Notes under the pieces: model-generated
Told to the model about the DNA's origin: nothing
Databases searched by the model: none
The model's input: only the letters and a program-made list of their open reading frames with translations
Shown: positions 25,996-35,976 of the stretch, piece after piece
How the letters are laid out: each line of letters begins with the position of its first letter
Numbering within the stretch: position 1 is the first letter of the stretch
Program-made: the position numbers and the translations under genes
Source of the DNA: Frateuria hangzhouensis
GTDB lineage: Bacteria > Pseudomonadota > Gammaproteobacteria > Xanthomonadales > Rhodanobacteraceae
Length of the DNA stretch: 64,000 nt
Reading direction: 5' to 3'
Assembly: GCF_026410505.1 (NCBI RefSeq)
Contig: NZ_JAPMIU010000006.1
Span: 124,001 to 188,000 of the forward strand

Positions 25996-26994
25996 TCAAC
26001 CCAACTGCATGCCGTGCGAGAGGCCCGGCGGCGGCCAGTTCTCCAGCTTCATGCCGAGGGCCAGGCCGCGCGAACCGAGCACGTCCTTGATTTCGGTGAG
26101 CGACTTCTTGCCCAGGTTCGGGGTCTTGAGCAGCTCGACCTCGGTCTTCTGCACCAGGTCGCCGATGTAGTAGATGCTCTCGGCCTTCAGGCAGTTGGCC
26201 GAACGCACCGTCAGCTCCAGGTCGTCGATCGGGCGCAGCAGCAGGGGGTCGAAACCGCCCTTCTCCGCCTTGTCCGCCGAGCTCTCCCGACGCGAGAAAT
26301 CGCCGAACACCGACAGCTGGTCGTTGAGGATCTCGGCGGCCTTGCGGACCGCGTCTTCCGCACCGATGGTGCCGTTCGTTTCGATATCGAGAACGAGCTT
26401 ATCGAGATTCGTACGCTGCTCCACGCGGGCCGCGTCGACCTCGTAGGCCACGCGCAGCACCGGCGCGAAGGAGGCATCGAGCTGCAGGCGGCCGATCGGA
26501 CGCGCTTCGTCGTCCGGATGCTGGCGCGCGCTGGCCGGCTGGTAGCCGACGCCGCGACGCACCTTCAGGCGCATGTTGAGCGCGATGTCCTTGGTCAGGT
26601 GGCAGATCACGTGCTCGGGGTTGACGATTTCCACCGAGTGATCGACGACGATGTCGCCGGCCGTGACCACGCCCTTGCCCTTCTTGGACAGGGTCAGGGT
26701 GACCTCATCGCCGGAATGCTGGCGAATGGCCACGTCCTTGAGGTTGAGCAGGACTTCGATGACGTCCTCCTGCAGACCCTCAAGGGTGGTGTACTCGTGC
26801 AGCACGCCATCGATTTCGACTTCGATGATGGCGCTGCCCGGGATCGAGGAGAGCAGCACGCGGCGCAGCGCGTTGCCCAGGGTGTGGCCAAAGCCACGCT
26901 CGAGCGGCTCCACCACGACCTTGGCGCGGTTGGCTCCGAGCTGCTCGACGCTGAGGCCGCGGGGCCGCAGCACACTAGTTGACGAAACTGCCAT
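25996..26994 (-). CDS. rpoA: RNA polymerase alpha subunit
   Basis: This 332-residue alpha subunit (E. coli 329) is the scaffold for RNA polymerase assembly. The N-terminal domain (1-230) has the dimerisation block [21 protein letters not shown] and [14 protein letters not shown] linker and the C-terminal domain (about 250-332) follow, with [23 protein letters not shown] and the helix-hairpin-helix [19 protein letters not shown] that contacts UP elements and activators. It lies 15 bases after rpsD in the canonical rpsM-rpsK-rpsD-rpoA-rplQ order, so it is expressed with ribosomal proteins. Confidence 0.98.
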   Translation of the reverse strand: MAVSSTSVLRPRGLSVEQLGANRAKVVVEPLERGFGHTLGNALRRVLLSSIPGSAIIEVEIDGVLHEYTTLEGLQEDVIEVLLNLKDVAIRQHSGDEVTLTLSKKGKGVVTAGDIVVDHSVEIVNPEHVICHLTKDIALNMRLKVRRGVGYQPASARQHPDDEARPIGRLQLDASFAPVLRVAYEVDAARVEQRTNLDKLVLDIETNGTIGAEDAVRKAAEILNDQLSVFGDFSRRESSADKAEKGGFDPLLLRPIDDLELTVRSANCLKAESIYYIGDLVQKTEVELLKTPNLGKKSLTEIKDVLGSRGLALGMKLENWPPPGLSHGMQLG

Positions 26995-27009
26995 GCAAGG
27001 CTCCGGTAA

Positions 27010-27636
27010 TTACTTCGAATACAGCTCGACGATCAGGGCTTCGTTGATGTCCGACGGCAGGTCGCCGCGATCAGGCATCGACTTGAAGGTGCCGGTGAAC
27101 TTCTTGGCATCGACTTCCACCCAGATCGGGCGCAGGTCCATGGTGTCGAACACGGTTGCCGCTTCCTGCACGCGCAGCTGGTTGCGCGCGCGCTCGGTCA
27201 GCGCAACCTCGTCGCCTGGCTTGACCTGGTACGAGGGAATGTTGACCTTCTTGCCGTTGACCAGGATCGCCTTGTGGGCAACCAGCTGGCGGGCCTGGGC
27301 GCGGGTGACCGCGAAACCCATGCGGTAGACGACATTGTCCAGGCGGCTCTCGAGCAGGCGCAGCAGGTTCTCGCCGGTGTTGCCCTTGAGGTTGGTCGCC
27401 TTGGTGTAGTAATTGCTGAACTGGCGCTCGAGCACACCGTAGATGCGCTTGACCTTCTGCTTTTCACGCAGCTGGACGGCATAGTCGGACATGCGCATGC
27501 GCTTGTTGGCGCCATGCTGGCCGGGCTTGTTTTCCAGCTTGCACTTGGAGTCCAGCGCGCGCGCCGGGCTCTTCAGGCTGAGATCCGCACCCTCGCGGCG
27601 GGCGAGCTTGCAGGTAGCTCCACGATAACGGGCCAT
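27010..27636 (-). CDS. rpsD: 30S ribosomal protein S4
   Basis: This 208-residue primary 16S-binding protein (E. coli 206) is, in other gammaproteobacteria, also the translational repressor of the alpha operon. It begins [20 protein letters not shown] and carries the S4 RNA-binding domain ([31 protein letters not shown]). It has only two N-terminal cysteines, so it is the zinc-free type. An alpha-operon leader that S4 could bind should lie upstream of rpsM (28396-28527). Confidence 0.97.
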   Translation of the reverse strand: MARYRGATCKLARREGADLSLKSPARALDSKCKLENKPGQHGANKRMRMSDYAVQLREKQKVKRIYGVLERQFSNYYTKATNLKGNTGENLLRLLESRLDNVVYRMGFAVTRAQARQLVAHKAILVNGKKVNIPSYQVKPGDEVALTERARNQLRVQEAATVFDTMDLRPIWVEVDAKKFTGTFKSMPDRGDLPSDINEALIVELYSK

Positions 27637-27646
27637 GGGTTACTCC

Positions 27647-28033
27647 TTAGACTCGACGCTTCTTGGGGGGACGGCAGCCGTTATGCGGAATCGGCGTGAC
27701 GTCGATGATGTTCAGGACCTTGTAGCCCAGCGCGTTCAGCGAACGCACGGCCGACTCGCGGCCCGGGCCGGGGCCCTTGATACGCACTTCCACGGTCTTC
27801 ACGCCGTAATCGCCGGCCGCGCGGCCAGCCTTCTCGGCAGCGACCTGGGCGGCGAACGGGGTCGACTTGCGCGAACCGCGGAAACCCGCGCCGCCGGCAG
27901 TCGCCCACGACAGCGCGTTGCCTTGGCGGTCGGTGATGGTGACGATGGTGTTGTTGAAGGAGGCCTGCACATGGGCCACGGCATCCGTGACGACGCGCTT
28001 GATCTTCTTCTTGGTCTTGACTGGCTTGGCCAT
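27647..28033 (-). CDS. rpsK: 30S ribosomal protein S11
   Basis: This 128-residue platform protein (E. coli 129) lies next to the Shine-Dalgarno/anti-SD helix. The family core is intact: [36 protein letters not shown], and the C-terminal [18 protein letters not shown]. The gap to rpsM is five bases and to rpsD ten, consistent with one polycistronic transcript. Confidence 0.97.
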   Translation of the reverse strand: MAKPVKTKKKIKRVVTDAVAHVQASFNNTIVTITDRQGNALSWATAGGAGFRGSRKSTPFAAQVAAEKAGRAAGDYGVKTVEVRIKGPGPGRESAVRSLNALGYKVLNIIDVTPIPHNGCRPPKKRRV

Positions 28034-28038
28034 TTAAA

Positions 28039-28395
28039 TCACTTCCTAATCGCGCGACGCGGGCCCTTGCGGGTGCGTGCATTGGTACGCGTGCGCTGAC
28101 CGCGCACCGGCAGGCCACGACGGTGACGCAGGCCGCGATAGCAGCCCAGGTCCATCAGGCGCTTGATGGCGATACCCACCTCACGGCGGAGGTCGCCTTC
28201 GACGACGTACTTGCCGATTTCGTGGCGGAGCTTCTCCACCTCGCCCTCGCTGAGGGACTTGATCGGCGTGGTCGGAACCACCCCGGCATCCGCGCAGACC
28301 TTCTTGGCCCGGTTGCGGCCGATGCCGTAGATGCTCTGCAGGCCAACCCACACATGCTTGTGGACCGGCAAATTGACACCCGCGATGCGCGCCAT
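28039..28395 (-). CDS. rpsM: 30S ribosomal protein S13
   Basis: This 118-residue head protein (same length as E. coli) contacts L5 and P-site tRNA. It begins [20 protein letters not shown] and has [11 protein letters not shown] and the basic tail [21 protein letters not shown]. It directly follows secY; the L36 gene rpmJ usually found between them is absent. First gene of the alpha operon part. Confidence 0.97.
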   Translation of the reverse strand: MARIAGVNLPVHKHVWVGLQSIYGIGRNRAKKVCADAGVVPTTPIKSLSEGEVEKLRHEIGKYVVEGDLRREVGIAIKRLMDLGCYRGLRHRRGLPVRGQRTRTNARTRKGPRRAIRK

Positions 28396-28527
28396 GATGT
28401 ACTTTCTCCGATGCGTTTCTTGCGCGGTAAACGCGCAATTTTAACCTGAATTACCTTGACAGGAAAGCCCCACGGCACCATGCCGCCCGGCTTCCAACGT
28501 GACCAACCCCGTTCGCTCCAGCAGCCA
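28396..28527 (-). promoter_or_regulatory. secY-rpsM intergenic: possible alpha-operon promoter/leader, no rpmJ
   Basis: A -10-like TAAAAT (minus strand, about 28437-28442) with a weak -35 TTTCCT 17 bases upstream precedes rpsM by about 45 bases. A hairpin TTGCGCG-TTTAC-CGCGCAA overlaps and follows it. None of the three frames encodes the Cys-containing L36 protein. S4 may bind this leader, but I cannot show the pseudoknot. Confidence 0.4.
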
Positions 28528-29853
28528 CTAGTTGCGGCGGAGGTTGGCCTTCTTGAGCAGACTTTCGTACTGATGGCTGACCAGGTGTGCCTGCACCTGG
28601 GCGGTAAAGTCCATCACCACCACCACGATGATCAGCAGCGACGTGCCGCCGAAGTAAAACGGTACGTGCCAGTAGTTCTGCATGAACGTCGGCACCAGGC
28701 ACACCAGCACCAGGTAGATCGCGCCCACGCCGGTCAGCCTGGTCATCACGCCGTCGATGTACTCGCCGGTGGCCCGACCCGGGCGGATGCCCGGGATCAA
28801 CGCACCCGACCGCTTGAGGTTGTCGGCCGTTTCCTGCGAATTGAAGACGATCGCCGTGTAGAAGAAGGCGAACACGATCACCAGCACGGCGTACGTGATC
28901 TCGTACAGCGGCTGACCCGGGGCAATCGCCTGGGTCAGGTTCTGCAGCCAACGCGACTGGTTGTTGGCACCGAACCAGCTCACTGCGGTCGCCGGGAACA
29001 TCAGCAGGCTCGAGGCGAAGATCGGCGGAATCACGCCTGACATGTTGATCTTCAACGGCAGGTGCGAGGTCTGGTTCATGTAGGCCCGCTGGCCGCCGGA
29101 ACGCCGCGCGTAGTTCACGGTGATGCGCCGCTGGGCGCGCTCCATGAACACCACGAAGGCCGTCACCGCAAGCACCAGGCCCACCACCATGATCAGTCGC
29201 AACACCGACAGCTCGCCGTTGCTCGCCATGCCGAGGGTGCTGGCCACCGCGCCGGGCAGGCCCGCCACGATGCCGGCGAAGATCAGCAGCGAAATGCCGT
29301 TGCCGACGCCCCGCTCGGTAATCTGCTCGCCCAGCCACATGAGGAACATGGAGCCGGCAGTCAGGCCCACCACCGCGGACAGGATGAAGCCCATGCCCGG
29401 CGTGTACACCACCGGCGCGCCACCGGCGACCGTCTGCGACTGCAGTGCCGCGGCGATGCCGAACGCCTGGAACGCGGACAGGCCCACCGTGCCGAAGCGC
29501 GTGTACATGGTCATCGTGCGACGACCGGACTCGCCTTCCTTGCGCAGCGCCTGCAGGCTGGGCACCACCGATCCCATCATCTGCACCACGATCGATGCGG
29601 AGATGTAGGGGATCACGCCCAGCGCGAATACCGAGAAGCGTTCCAGCGAGCCGCCGGAGAACATGTTGAACATGTTCAGCAGCCCGCCGCCGCCCTGGAT
29701 CAGGCGCGTCATGGCTTCCGGGTTGACGCCGGGCACCGGGATGAACGAACCGAGCCGGAAAACGACCAGCGCACCAATCACGAAGAAGATGCGCTGGCGG
29801 AGTTCCGTCAGCTTGCCGAGCGCGCCGAGCGCGTTGCCCTGGGCTTGCGCCAC
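28528..29853 (-). CDS. secY: Protein translocase subunit SecY
   Basis: This 441-residue channel subunit (E. coli 443) of SecYEG should have ten transmembrane helices. The N-terminal LGKLTELRQRIFFVIGALVVFRLG, the plug-region PVPGVNP, the RRITVNYARRSGG cytosolic loop and the SecA-binding loop near GTRPGRATGEYIDGV are all visible. The start is GTG 29851-29853, four bases after the rplO stop; the ribosome-binding GGAG is formed by the final codons of rplO, so translation is coupled. The 20-codon upstream extension overlaps rplO and is discounted. Confidence 0.96.
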   Translation of the reverse strand: MAQAQGNALGALGKLTELRQRIFFVIGALVVFRLGSFIPVPGVNPEAMTRLIQGGGGLLNMFNMFSGGSLERFSVFALGVIPYISASIVVQMMGSVVPSLQALRKEGESGRRTMTMYTRFGTVGLSAFQAFGIAAALQSQTVAGGAPVVYTPGMGFILSAVVGLTAGSMFLMWLGEQITERGVGNGISLLIFAGIVAGLPGAVASTLGMASNGELSVLRLIMVVGLVLAVTAFVVFMERAQRRITVNYARRSGGQRAYMNQTSHLPLKINMSGVIPPIFASSLLMFPATAVSWFGANNQSRWLQNLTQAIAPGQPLYEITYAVLVIVFAFFYTAIVFNSQETADNLKRSGALIPGIRPGRATGEYIDGVMTRLTGVGAIYLVLVCLVPTFMQNYWHVPFYFGGTSLLIIVVVVMDFTAQVQAHLVSHQYESLLKKANLRRN

Positions 29854-29857
29854 CGTC

Positions 29858-30289
29858 TTACTCCACGCTTCCGCCGGCGGCCTCGATGGCCGCCTTGGCG
29901 CCCGCCGTGGCAAGCACGCCGGAAAGCTTCACCGCACGGCCGATCTCGCCTTTGGCGACGACCTTGATTTTCTTGGCCTTGCTGTCGACCAGGCCGGCCT
30001 GATGCAGTGCGATCGGATCGATCACGTCCACCTTCAGGTTGGCCAGCTGGTACAGGAAGACTTCCTGGCTCTCGGCCTTCTTCTTGGAGCGGAAGCCGAC
30101 CTTGGGCAGGCGACGCTGCAGCGGCATCTGGCCGCCTTCGAAGCCGAACTTGTGGGTGCCGCCAGCGCGGGCGTGCTGACCCTTGTGGCCGCGGCCGGCA
30201 GTCTTGCCCAGGCCCGAACCGATGCCGCGACCGACGCGCAGGCGCGTCTTGCGCGCACCGGCAGCCGGCTTGATGTCGTTGAGACGCAT
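29858..30289 (-). CDS. rplO: 50S ribosomal protein L15
   Basis: This 143-residue protein (E. coli 144) binds 23S rRNA late in assembly. It begins [20 protein letters not shown] with the Gly-rich [24 protein letters not shown] loop that penetrates rRNA, then [17 protein letters not shown]. It ends immediately before secY, and its terminal codons act as the secY ribosome-binding site. Confidence 0.97.
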   Translation of the reverse strand: MRLNDIKPAAGARKTRLRVGRGIGSGLGKTAGRGHKGQHARAGGTHKFGFEGGQMPLQRRLPKVGFRSKKKAESQEVFLYQLANLKVDVIDPIALHQAGLVDSKAKKIKVVAKGEIGRAVKLSGVLATAGAKAAIEAAGGSVE

Positions 30290-30294
30290 GTTGA

Positions 30295-30492
30295 TTACTC
30301 CTCGACCCGGACCAGGTAGTAGACCGTGTTGATCAGGCCACGCACCTGCGGGCTGTCCTTCAGTTCACGGACATCGTTGAGCTTGTTCAGGCCCAGCGCC
30401 TTGACGCTGAGGCGGTGACGCCCCTGCACGCCGCGCAGGCCCTTGACCAGCCGCACGCGAACGGTGGCGGCGGTGTCGTTGTTCTTAGCCAT
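30295..30492 (-). CDS. rpmD: 50S ribosomal protein L30
   Basis: This 65-residue protein is slightly longer than E. coli L30 (59) owing to an N-terminal [10 protein letters not shown] tail. The core [23 protein letters not shown] and [16 protein letters not shown] fits the family. Its ATG overlaps the last eight bases of rpsE, implying coupled translation. Confidence 0.95.
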   Translation of the reverse strand: MAKNNDTAATVRVRLVKGLRGVQGRHRLSVKALGLNKLNDVRELKDSPQVRGLINTVYYLVRVEE

Positions 30493-30994
30493 TGCCCATC
30501 ACCTCTTCCACGGTCTTGCCACGCTTGGCGGCGATACGCTTGGGCGAGGCGATCGCCTGCAGGCCCTTGATGGTGGCGCGCACCAGGTTGATCGGGTTGC
30601 GCGAACCGACCGCCTTGGCCAGCACGTTCTTGACGCCGACCACTTCGAGCACGGCACGCATGGCGCCGCCGGCGATCACGCCGGTACCTTCGGAAGCGGG
30701 CTGCATGAACACGCGGGCCGCGCCGTGGTTGGCCTTGATGGCGTACCACAAGGTGCCGTTGTTCAGGTCGATGCTCACCATGTTGCGGCGGGCACGGTCC
30801 ATCGCCTTGGAGATGGCGACCGGCACTTCACGCGCCTTGCCATAACCGAAGCCGACCTTGCCTTCGCCGTCGCCGACGACGGTCAGCGCGGTGAAACTCA
30901 TCTGGCGGCCACCCTTGACGGTCTTGGCCACGCGGTTGACGGCGATCAGCTTTTCGAGCAGGCCGTCGGAATTTTCGCGATCGTTGGAAGACAT
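30485..30994 (-). CDS. rpsE: 30S ribosomal protein S5
   Basis: This 169-residue protein (E. coli 167) helps decoding accuracy and mRNA helicase activity at the entry tunnel. Core signatures are [42 protein letters not shown] and [18 protein letters not shown]. The downstream rpmD start overlaps it. The 139 bases upstream, toward rplR, carry an inverted repeat rather than a gene. Confidence 0.97.
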   Translation of the reverse strand: MSSNDRENSDGLLEKLIAVNRVAKTVKGGRQMSFTALTVVGDGEGKVGFGYGKAREVPVAISKAMDRARRNMVSIDLNNGTLWYAIKANHGAARVFMQPASEGTGVIAGGAMRAVLEVVGVKNVLAKAVGSRNPINLVRATIKGLQAIASPKRIAAKRGKTVEEVMGNG

Positions 30995-31067
30995 ATCTCT
31001 GTTCCGTGTGCCCGGACCATCCGGGACTTTTGCTTGCGGCTTTGCCGCTTGTTGTTGTGTTTGTTGC

Positions 31068-31128
31068 CGGGAATCGGGAGACGGGATCCGCAGGAGGGGC
31101 TCTTTCGAATCCCGTCTCCCGAATCCCC
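31068..31128. repeat. GGGAATCGGGA-type inverted repeat between rplR and rpsE
   Basis: CGGGAATCGGGAGACGGGAT (31068-31087) and GAATCCCGTCTCCCGAATCC (31107-31126) are near-perfect inverted arms, separated by about 19 bases. In the transcript they would form a long stable hairpin inside the spc operon. Related sequences lie at 53090-53160 and 57206-57280. Confidence 0.75.
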
Positions 31129-31133
31129 GCCTC

Positions 31134-31487
31134 TCAGAACTTCAGGCCTGCTTCGCGCGCCGCATCGGCCAGAGCCTGGATGCGACCGTGATAACGGAAC
31201 CCGGAGCGGTCAAAGGCGACCGACTCGATACCCGCGGCGAGCGCACGCTCGGCCACGGCCTTGCCGACGGCCGCAGCGGCGGTCAGGTTCTTCGTGCCCT
31301 TCAGGCCTTCGGCCACCGACTTCTGCACGGTGGACGCAGCCGCCACCACCTTCTCACCGGAGGCGTCGAACACCTGGGCGTAAAGATGCTGACCGGTGCG
31401 ATGCACCGACAGGCGGGCCACCGCGAGCTTGCGGATGTGGGCGCGCGTGGACTTGGCGCGACGCAGGCGGGATTCGTTCTTGTTCAT
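31134..31487 (-). CDS. rplR: 50S ribosomal protein L18
   Basis: This 117-residue 5S-rRNA-binding protein (same length as E. coli) has the N-terminal basic [20 protein letters not shown] and [16 protein letters not shown]. It ends [24 protein letters not shown] start at ATG 31487; the 14-codon upstream extension ([10 protein letters not shown]) has no counterpart. About 100 bases separate it from rplF. Confidence 0.96.
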   Translation of the reverse strand: MNKNESRLRRAKSTRAHIRKLAVARLSVHRTGQHLYAQVFDASGEKVVAAASTVQKSVAEGLKGTKNLTAAAAVGKAVAERALAAGIESVAFDRSGFRYHGRIQALADAAREAGLKF

Positions 31488-31587
31488 CTGTCTGTTCCTC
31501 GAAAGCGGATCGGCTTGGATGGCTGGCACCTGCTCTTGTTGAAGAGCGCCGTCATGGATGGCGGCTTCTTCGAGCAGGGATAGCGCA

Positions 31588-32115
31588 CTACGCCTTCTTG
31601 GCTTCCTTCAGGGTGATCTTCTCGCCGGCATAGCGCACGCCCTTGCCCTTGTAGGGCTCCGGCGGACGGAACGCGCGGATCTTGGCGGCAACCTCGCCGA
31701 CGCGCTGCTTGTCCGTACCCTTGATCAGGATCTCGGTCTGCGTCGGGGTCTCGAGGGTGATGCCCTCGGGCGCGTTGAACACGACCGGGTGCGAAAAGCC
31801 CAGGCTGAGGTTCAACGACTTGCCGGCCATCGAGGCGCGATAGCCCACGCCGACCAGCTCGAGCTTGCGCTCGTAGCCGTCGGACACACCCTTGACCATG
31901 TTGGCCAGCAGGGCGCGCGCGGTACCGCCGAACTTGTCGTCGGCGCCATCGGCGAGCGTGATGTTGGCGACGCCGTCATTGACGGCCACCGACACGCCCG
32001 GCAACGCGTGGACCGACAGGGTGCCCTTGGGGCCCTTGACGGAGATGCCGTTGACGTCGGACTTCAGCTCCACGCCCTTGGGCAGGTTGATCGGTTGTTT
32101 GGCAACGCGGGACAT
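31588..32115 (-). CDS. rplF: 50S ribosomal protein L6
   Basis: This 175-residue protein (E. coli 177) binds helix 97 and the sarcin-ricin region of 23S rRNA. It begins [16 protein letters not shown] and has the C-terminal family signature [16 protein letters not shown]. It lies nine bases after rpsH. Confidence 0.97.
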   Translation of the reverse strand: MSRVAKQPINLPKGVELKSDVNGISVKGPKGTLSVHALPGVSVAVNDGVANITLADGADDKFGGTARALLANMVKGVSDGYERKLELVGVGYRASMAGKSLNLSLGFSHPVVFNAPEGITLETPTQTEILIKGTDKQRVGEVAAKIRAFRPPEPYKGKGVRYAGEKITLKEAKKA

Positions 32116-32124
32116 GGGAACTCC

Positions 32125-32520
32125 TTACGCCACTTGGCCGATGACTTCGCCGCCCAGGCCCTTGGCGCGGGCCTGCGCATCGGTCATCAGACCGGCGGAA
32201 GTCGAAATGATCGAGATACCCATGCCGCCGAGAACCTTCGGCAGCTCGTCCTTGCCGCGGTACACGCGCAGGCCCGAGCGGGACACACGGGAAATGCTCT
32301 CGATGGCCGGGCGGCCTTCGAAATACTTGAGCTTGAGCTCGAGCACCGGCTTGCCTTCCGCATCGGAGGCCTTGGCGTCGAGGATGTAGCCCTCGTTCTT
32401 GAGGAGGTTGGCGATTGCCAACTTCATTTTCGACGACGGCATGTTTACGATCGGCTTGCCCGTGAGCTGGGCATTGCGGATGCGCGTAAACAGATCGGCG
32501 ATGGGATCAGTCATGCTCAT
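32125..32520 (-). CDS. rpsH: 30S ribosomal protein S8
   Basis: This 131-residue primary 16S-binding protein (E. coli 130) is, in E. coli, the repressor of the spc operon by binding the rplE start region. It begins [19 protein letters not shown] and contains [24 protein letters not shown] 32520 is chosen over an upstream extension of 16 codons with no homology. A 208-base stretch separates it from rpsN. Confidence 0.96.
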   Translation of the reverse strand: MSMTDPIADLFTRIRNAQLTGKPIVNMPSSKMKLAIANLLKNEGYILDAKASDAEGKPVLELKLKYFEGRPAIESISRVSRSGLRVYRGKDELPKVLGGMGISIISTSAGLMTDAQARAKGLGGEVIGQVA

Positions 32521-32728
32521 GAAAACATCCTTCAGAGTGCACCGATATCCGATAAAACCGGAAATCAATCAGATTGTGAGCCGACACAAGAGGTCGGCCT
32601 GCGTTGCGCAGACCAACAACTATAGCAGCTGTTCCAGCTTTTAGCGAATATCGGCGCGATTTATGCACCGGGTGGCCGTCGGGCCACCTGTGAAGCGGCA
32701 GGCACCGGGGCGCCCGCCGCCTGGAGAC

Positions 32729-33034
32729 TTACCAACTGGCCTTGCGCAGGCCCGGCACGTCGCCGCGCATGGTCGCTTCGCGCAGCTTGTTGCGGCCCAG
32801 GCCGAACTTGCGGTAGACGCCACGCGGACGACCGGACAGCTCGCAGCGGTTGCGCTGGCGCACCGGACTGGCGTCGCGCGGCAGCTTCTGCAGCTTGGAC
32901 TGCGCGTCCATCTTCTCGTCGTACGAAGCGTTCGGGTTGATCACGATCGCCTTCAGTTCGGCGCGCTTGGCGGCGTACTTTTTGACGATTTTGGTCCGCT
33001 TGATGTCGCGGTTGACCATCGAGGTCTTTGCCAT
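32729..33034 (-). CDS. rpsN: 30S ribosomal protein S14, zinc-independent type
   Basis: This 101-residue protein has exactly the E. coli length and lacks the CxxC pairs of the short zinc-binding form. It begins [19 protein letters not shown] and has [21 protein letters not shown]. The open frame extends upstream only through an rplE shadow. ATG 33034 follows rplE by 31 bases. Confidence 0.96.
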   Translation of the reverse strand: MAKTSMVNRDIKRTKIVKKYAAKRAELKAIVINPNASYDEKMDAQSKLQKLPRDASPVRQRNRCELSGRPRGVYRKFGLGRNKLREATMRGDVPGLRKASW

Positions 33035-33065
33035 TGCGTTTCTCTCGCTCTCTAATGCGGCGCGA

Positions 33066-33605
33066 TCAGTTGCGGAACGGGAAGCTGAAGGCTTCCAGCA
33101 GCGCCTTGGCTTCTTCGTCGGTCTTGGCGGTGGTGGTGATGGAGATATCCATGCCACGCATTGCGTCGATCGCGTCGAAGTCGATTTCCGGGAAGATGAT
33201 CTGTTCCTTGACGCCGAAGTTGTAGTTGCCACGGCCGTCGAAGGCGCGACCGGGCACGCCACGGAAGTCGCGGGTACGCGGCAGCGAGACGTTGATCAGG
33301 CGGTCCAGGAATTCCCACATGTTGGCGCGGCGCAGGGTGACCTTGCAGCCGATCGGCCAGCCGTCGCGGATCTTGAACGAGGCCACGGACACGCGCGCCT
33401 TGGTCGTGATCGGCTTCTGACCGGCGATCTTGGTCATGTCGGCGACGGCATTGTCAAGAATCTTCTTGTTGCCGGCAGCCTCGCCCACACCCATGTTCAG
33501 GGTGATCTTGGTGATGCGCGGAACCTGCATCACGTTCTCGTAGCCGAAGCGCTCGGTGAGCTTCGCAACGACCTGTTCTTTGTAAAAACTTTCAAGGCGC
33601 GTCAT
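33066..33605 (-). CDS. rplE: 50S ribosomal protein L5
   Basis: This 179-residue 5S rRNA-binding protein has exactly the E. coli length. It begins [20 protein letters not shown] and contains [15 protein letters not shown] and the tail [21 protein letters not shown]. The S8 autoregulatory site of E. coli lies at this gene's start; I cannot confirm such a structure here. Confidence 0.97.
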   Translation of the reverse strand: MTRLESFYKEQVVAKLTERFGYENVMQVPRITKITLNMGVGEAAGNKKILDNAVADMTKIAGQKPITTKARVSVASFKIRDGWPIGCKVTLRRANMWEFLDRLINVSLPRTRDFRGVPGRAFDGRGNYNFGVKEQIIFPEIDFDAIDAMRGMDISITTTAKTDEEAKALLEAFSFPFRN

Positions 33606-33617
33606 GACATGGATTCC

Positions 33618-33932
33618 TTACGCGTCCAGCTGTTCGCCATTGGAGCGGAACACGCGGACCTTGCGCCCATCCTCGAGCGTCTTGGCACCCACGCGCTCAC
33701 CCTTGCCGGTGGCCGGGTTGAACAGCTGCACATTGGAGATATGGATCGAGGCCTCGCGCTCGACGATGCCGCCGGCTTGCTGGGCCTGCGGATTCGGCTT
33801 GGTGTGGCGCTTGACCAGGTTCACGTTGGAGACGAACACGCGGTCGCCGTCAACGCGCAGCACGTCGCCGCGCTGACCCTTGTTCTTGCCGGCGATCACG
33901 AGGACCTGATCACCCTTGCGGATACGGTTCAT
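33618..33932 (-). CDS. rplX: 50S ribosomal protein L24
   Basis: This 104-residue assembly initiator (same length as E. coli) has a KOW motif ([20 protein letters not shown]) and [21 protein letters not shown]. It lies 12 bases upstream of rplE and 15 bases after rplN. Confidence 0.97.
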   Translation of the reverse strand: MNRIRKGDQVLVIAGKNKGQRGDVLRVDGDRVFVSNVNLVKRHTKPNPQAQQAGGIVEREASIHISNVQLFNPATGKGERVGAKTLEDGRKVRVFRSNGEQLDA

Positions 33933-33947
33933 GGTTCTTCTCTCCGC

Positions 33948-34316
33948 TCAAAGCACTTCGGGCGCGAGGGAGACGATCTTCATGAACTTCTCGCCGCGCA
34001 GCTCACGCGTGACCGGCCCGAAGATGCGGGTGCCGATCGGCTCGAGCTTGTTGTTGAGGAGCACCGCTGCATTACCGTCGAAACGGATCAGCGAGCCATC
34101 CGGGCGGCGCACGCCCTTGGCGGTACGAACCACCACGGCGTTGTAGACCTCGCCCTTCTTCACCTTGCCGCGCGGAATGGCATCCTTCACGGTGACCTTG
34201 ATCACGTCACCGATCGCGGCGTAGCGGCGGTGGGAACCGCCGAGCACCTTGATGCACATCAATTCCTTGGCGCCGCTGTTGTCGGCCGCGGAAAGCGTGC
34301 TCTGCATCTGGATCAT
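33948..34316 (-). CDS. rplN: 50S ribosomal protein L14
   Basis: This 122-residue protein (E. coli 123) lies at the L14-L19 intersubunit bridge. It begins [20 protein letters not shown] and has [15 protein letters not shown]. Start ATG 34316 is 14 bases after rpsQ. First gene of the spc operon section; no separate promoter is evident before it, so it is probably read from the S10 promoter. Confidence 0.97.
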   Translation of the reverse strand: MIQMQSTLSAADNSGAKELMCIKVLGGSHRRYAAIGDVIKVTVKDAIPRGKVKKGEVYNAVVVRTAKGVRRPDGSLIRFDGNAAVLLNNKLEPIGTRIFGPVTRELRGEKFMKIVSLAPEVL

Positions 34317-34330
34317 GTCTGCACCCTCCC

Positions 34331-34591
34331 TTAGACCGCTGCACGCGTGACGATTTCGACCACGCGGTGATGCTTGGTTTTGGACAGCGGACGGCACTCG
34401 GCGATGCGCACCAGGTCACCCTCGTTCGCACCGATATCGTCCTGCGCATGCAGTTTGGTCGACCGGCGGATGATCTTGCCCAACAGGCCATGCTGCACCT
34501 GGCGCTCGATCAGGACGGTGACCGTCTTGTTCATCTTGTTGCTGATGACGCGGCCCTCGAGGGTGCGCGCCTGCTTGGTGTTCTCGCTCAT
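34331..34591 (-). CDS. rpsQ: 30S ribosomal protein S17
   Basis: This 86-residue primary 16S-binding protein (E. coli 84) has an OB-fold: [20 protein letters not shown] and [21 protein letters not shown]. It lies 11 bases after rpmC. Confidence 0.96.
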   Translation of the reverse strand: MSENTKQARTLEGRVISNKMNKTVTVLIERQVQHGLLGKIIRRSTKLHAQDDIGANEGDLVRIAECRPLSKTKHHRVVEIVTRAAV

Positions 34592-34602
34592 GTCGGCGTC
34601 CC

Positions 34603-34788
34603 TTACTTCTTCGTGCCGAGCACGAACTTCGTGCGGGCGATGTCGCGCCGCACGCGGCGCAGCTGGTGCGGCTGGCTGAGCTGGCCGGTGCCCTTCTGCA
34701 TGCGCAGGTTGAACTGCTCCTTGCGCAGGTCCAGCAGGTGCTGCTTCAGCTCGTCGGCCGACTTGGTGTTCAGATCGTTGGTGGCCAT
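34603..34788 (-). CDS. rpmC: 50S ribosomal protein L29
   Basis: This 61-residue two-helix protein lies at the tunnel exit, where it helps anchor trigger factor and SRP. It has the [23 protein letters not shown] and [12 protein letters not shown] segments. ATG 34788 overlaps the rplP stop (TGATG), so re-initiation is likely. A GTG three bases earlier is possible but less likely. Confidence 0.95.
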   Translation of the reverse strand: MATNDLNTKSADELKQHLLDLRKEQFNLRMQKGTGQLSQPHQLRRVRRDIARTKFVLGTKK

Positions 34789-35201
34789 CACATCACCGCC
34801 CGGGTCACGAATTGGGTCTGCACCGAGAGCTTGGCGGCGGCCAGGCGGAACGCCTCGCGTGCCGTCGCCTCGTCGATACCCTCGATTTCATAAAGCATGC
34901 GGCCCGGCTGGATCGGGGCGACCCAGAACTCGACGCCGCCCTTGCCGGCGCCCATGCGGACTTCGATCGGCTTCTTGGTGATCGGCTTGTCCGGGAACAC
35001 GCGGATCCACAGCTTGCCGCCGCGCTTGACGAAACGCGTGATGCAACGACGGGCCGCCTCGATCTGGCGCGCGGTCAGCGCGCCATGGGTGGTTGCCTTC
35101 AGGCCGTACTCGCCAAAGCTGACGAGGTTCGAGCACTGGGCCAGGCCATCGTTGCGGCCCTTGAACTGCTTGCGGTATTTGGTTCGCTTCGGTTGCAACA
35201 T
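34788..35201 (-). CDS. rplP: 50S ribosomal protein L16
   Basis: This 137-residue protein (E. coli 136) helps place A-site tRNA. It begins [20 protein letters not shown] and has RIFPDKPIT-like [22 protein letters not shown]. Its Arg82-equivalent hydroxylation region cannot be assessed by eye. It ends at the overlapping TGATG junction with rpmC. Confidence 0.96.
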   Translation of the reverse strand: MLQPKRTKYRKQFKGRNDGLAQCSNLVSFGEYGLKATTHGALTARQIEAARRCITRFVKRGGKLWIRVFPDKPITKKPIEVRMGAGKGGVEFWVAPIQPGRMLYEIEGIDEATAREAFRLAAAKLSVQTQFVTRAVM

Positions 35202-35212
35202 GGCAACTCTCC

Positions 35213-35962
35213 TTACTTCGCCGTCCGCTCGCGACGGCCTTCACCGCCCTCGCGACGCGATTCACGACGACCCTCGCCACCTTCGCGGCGCGACTGCGAC
35301 TGCTCGTCCTTCGACTCGGCCGATGCTGCTGCCAGGTCGAAGATCTCGCCCTTGTAGATCCACACCTTGATGCCGATGATGCCGTAGGTGGTCTTCGCCT
35401 CGGCAAAGCCGTAGTCGATGTCGGCACGAAGGGTGTGCAGCGGCACACGACCCTCGCGGCTCCACTCGGAACGGGCGATCTCGGCGCCGTTCAGACGGCC
35501 GGAGACGTTGATCTTGATACCCAGGGCACCCAGGCGCATCGCGTTGCCGACCGAGCGCTTCATGGCGCGGCGGAACATGATGCGGCGCTCCAGCTGCTGG
35601 GCGATCGACTCGGCCACCAGCTGCGCGTCGAGCTCGGGCTTGCGCACTTCGCTGACGTTGATGTGCGCCGGGACGCCCATCATGTCGGACACTTCCTTGC
35701 GCAGCTTTTCGATGTCCTCACCCTTCTTGCCGATCACCACGCCCGGGCGGGCGGTGTGGATCGTCACGCGGGCGGTCTTGGCAGGACGCTCGATCTGGAT
35801 CTTGGAGATGCCGGCCTGCGCCAGCTTCTTGCGCAGCATCTCGCGGACCTTCAGGTCAGCCGCGAGGTACTGGGCATACTCGCCCTTGTTGGCGTACCAC
35901 TTCGAGTTCCAGTCCTTGGCGATGCCGAGGCGGATACCGGTGGGATGAACTTTATGACCCAT
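35213..35962 (-). CDS. rpsC: 30S ribosomal protein S3 with a repetitive charged C-terminal tail
   Basis: This 249-residue protein (E. coli 233) has N-terminal [20 protein letters not shown], a KH domain ([17 protein letters not shown]) and the C-terminal [10 protein letters not shown]-like [21 protein letters not shown]. It lines the mRNA entry tunnel. After residue ~222 an extra tail carries two copies of [12 protein letters not shown], so it is Arg/Glu/Gly rich and presumably disordered. E. coli has a shorter basic tail here. Overlap with rplP is absent (11 bases). Confidence 0.96.
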   Translation of the reverse strand: MGHKVHPTGIRLGIAKDWNSKWYANKGEYAQYLAADLKVREMLRKKLAQAGISKIQIERPAKTARVTIHTARPGVVIGKKGEDIEKLRKEVSDMMGVPAHINVSEVRKPELDAQLVAESIAQQLERRIMFRRAMKRSVGNAMRLGALGIKINVSGRLNGAEIARSEWSREGRVPLHTLRADIDYGFAEAKTTYGIIGIKVWIYKGEIFDLAAASAESKDEQSQSRREGGEGRRESRREGGEGRRERTAK

Positions 35963-35976
35963 CGTCTTCTGTCCTC

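Noticed and set aside
28450-28470. TTGACA on the plus strand near 28455
   Set aside because: It is in the wrong orientation for the operon and has no matching -10 or plus-strand gene.
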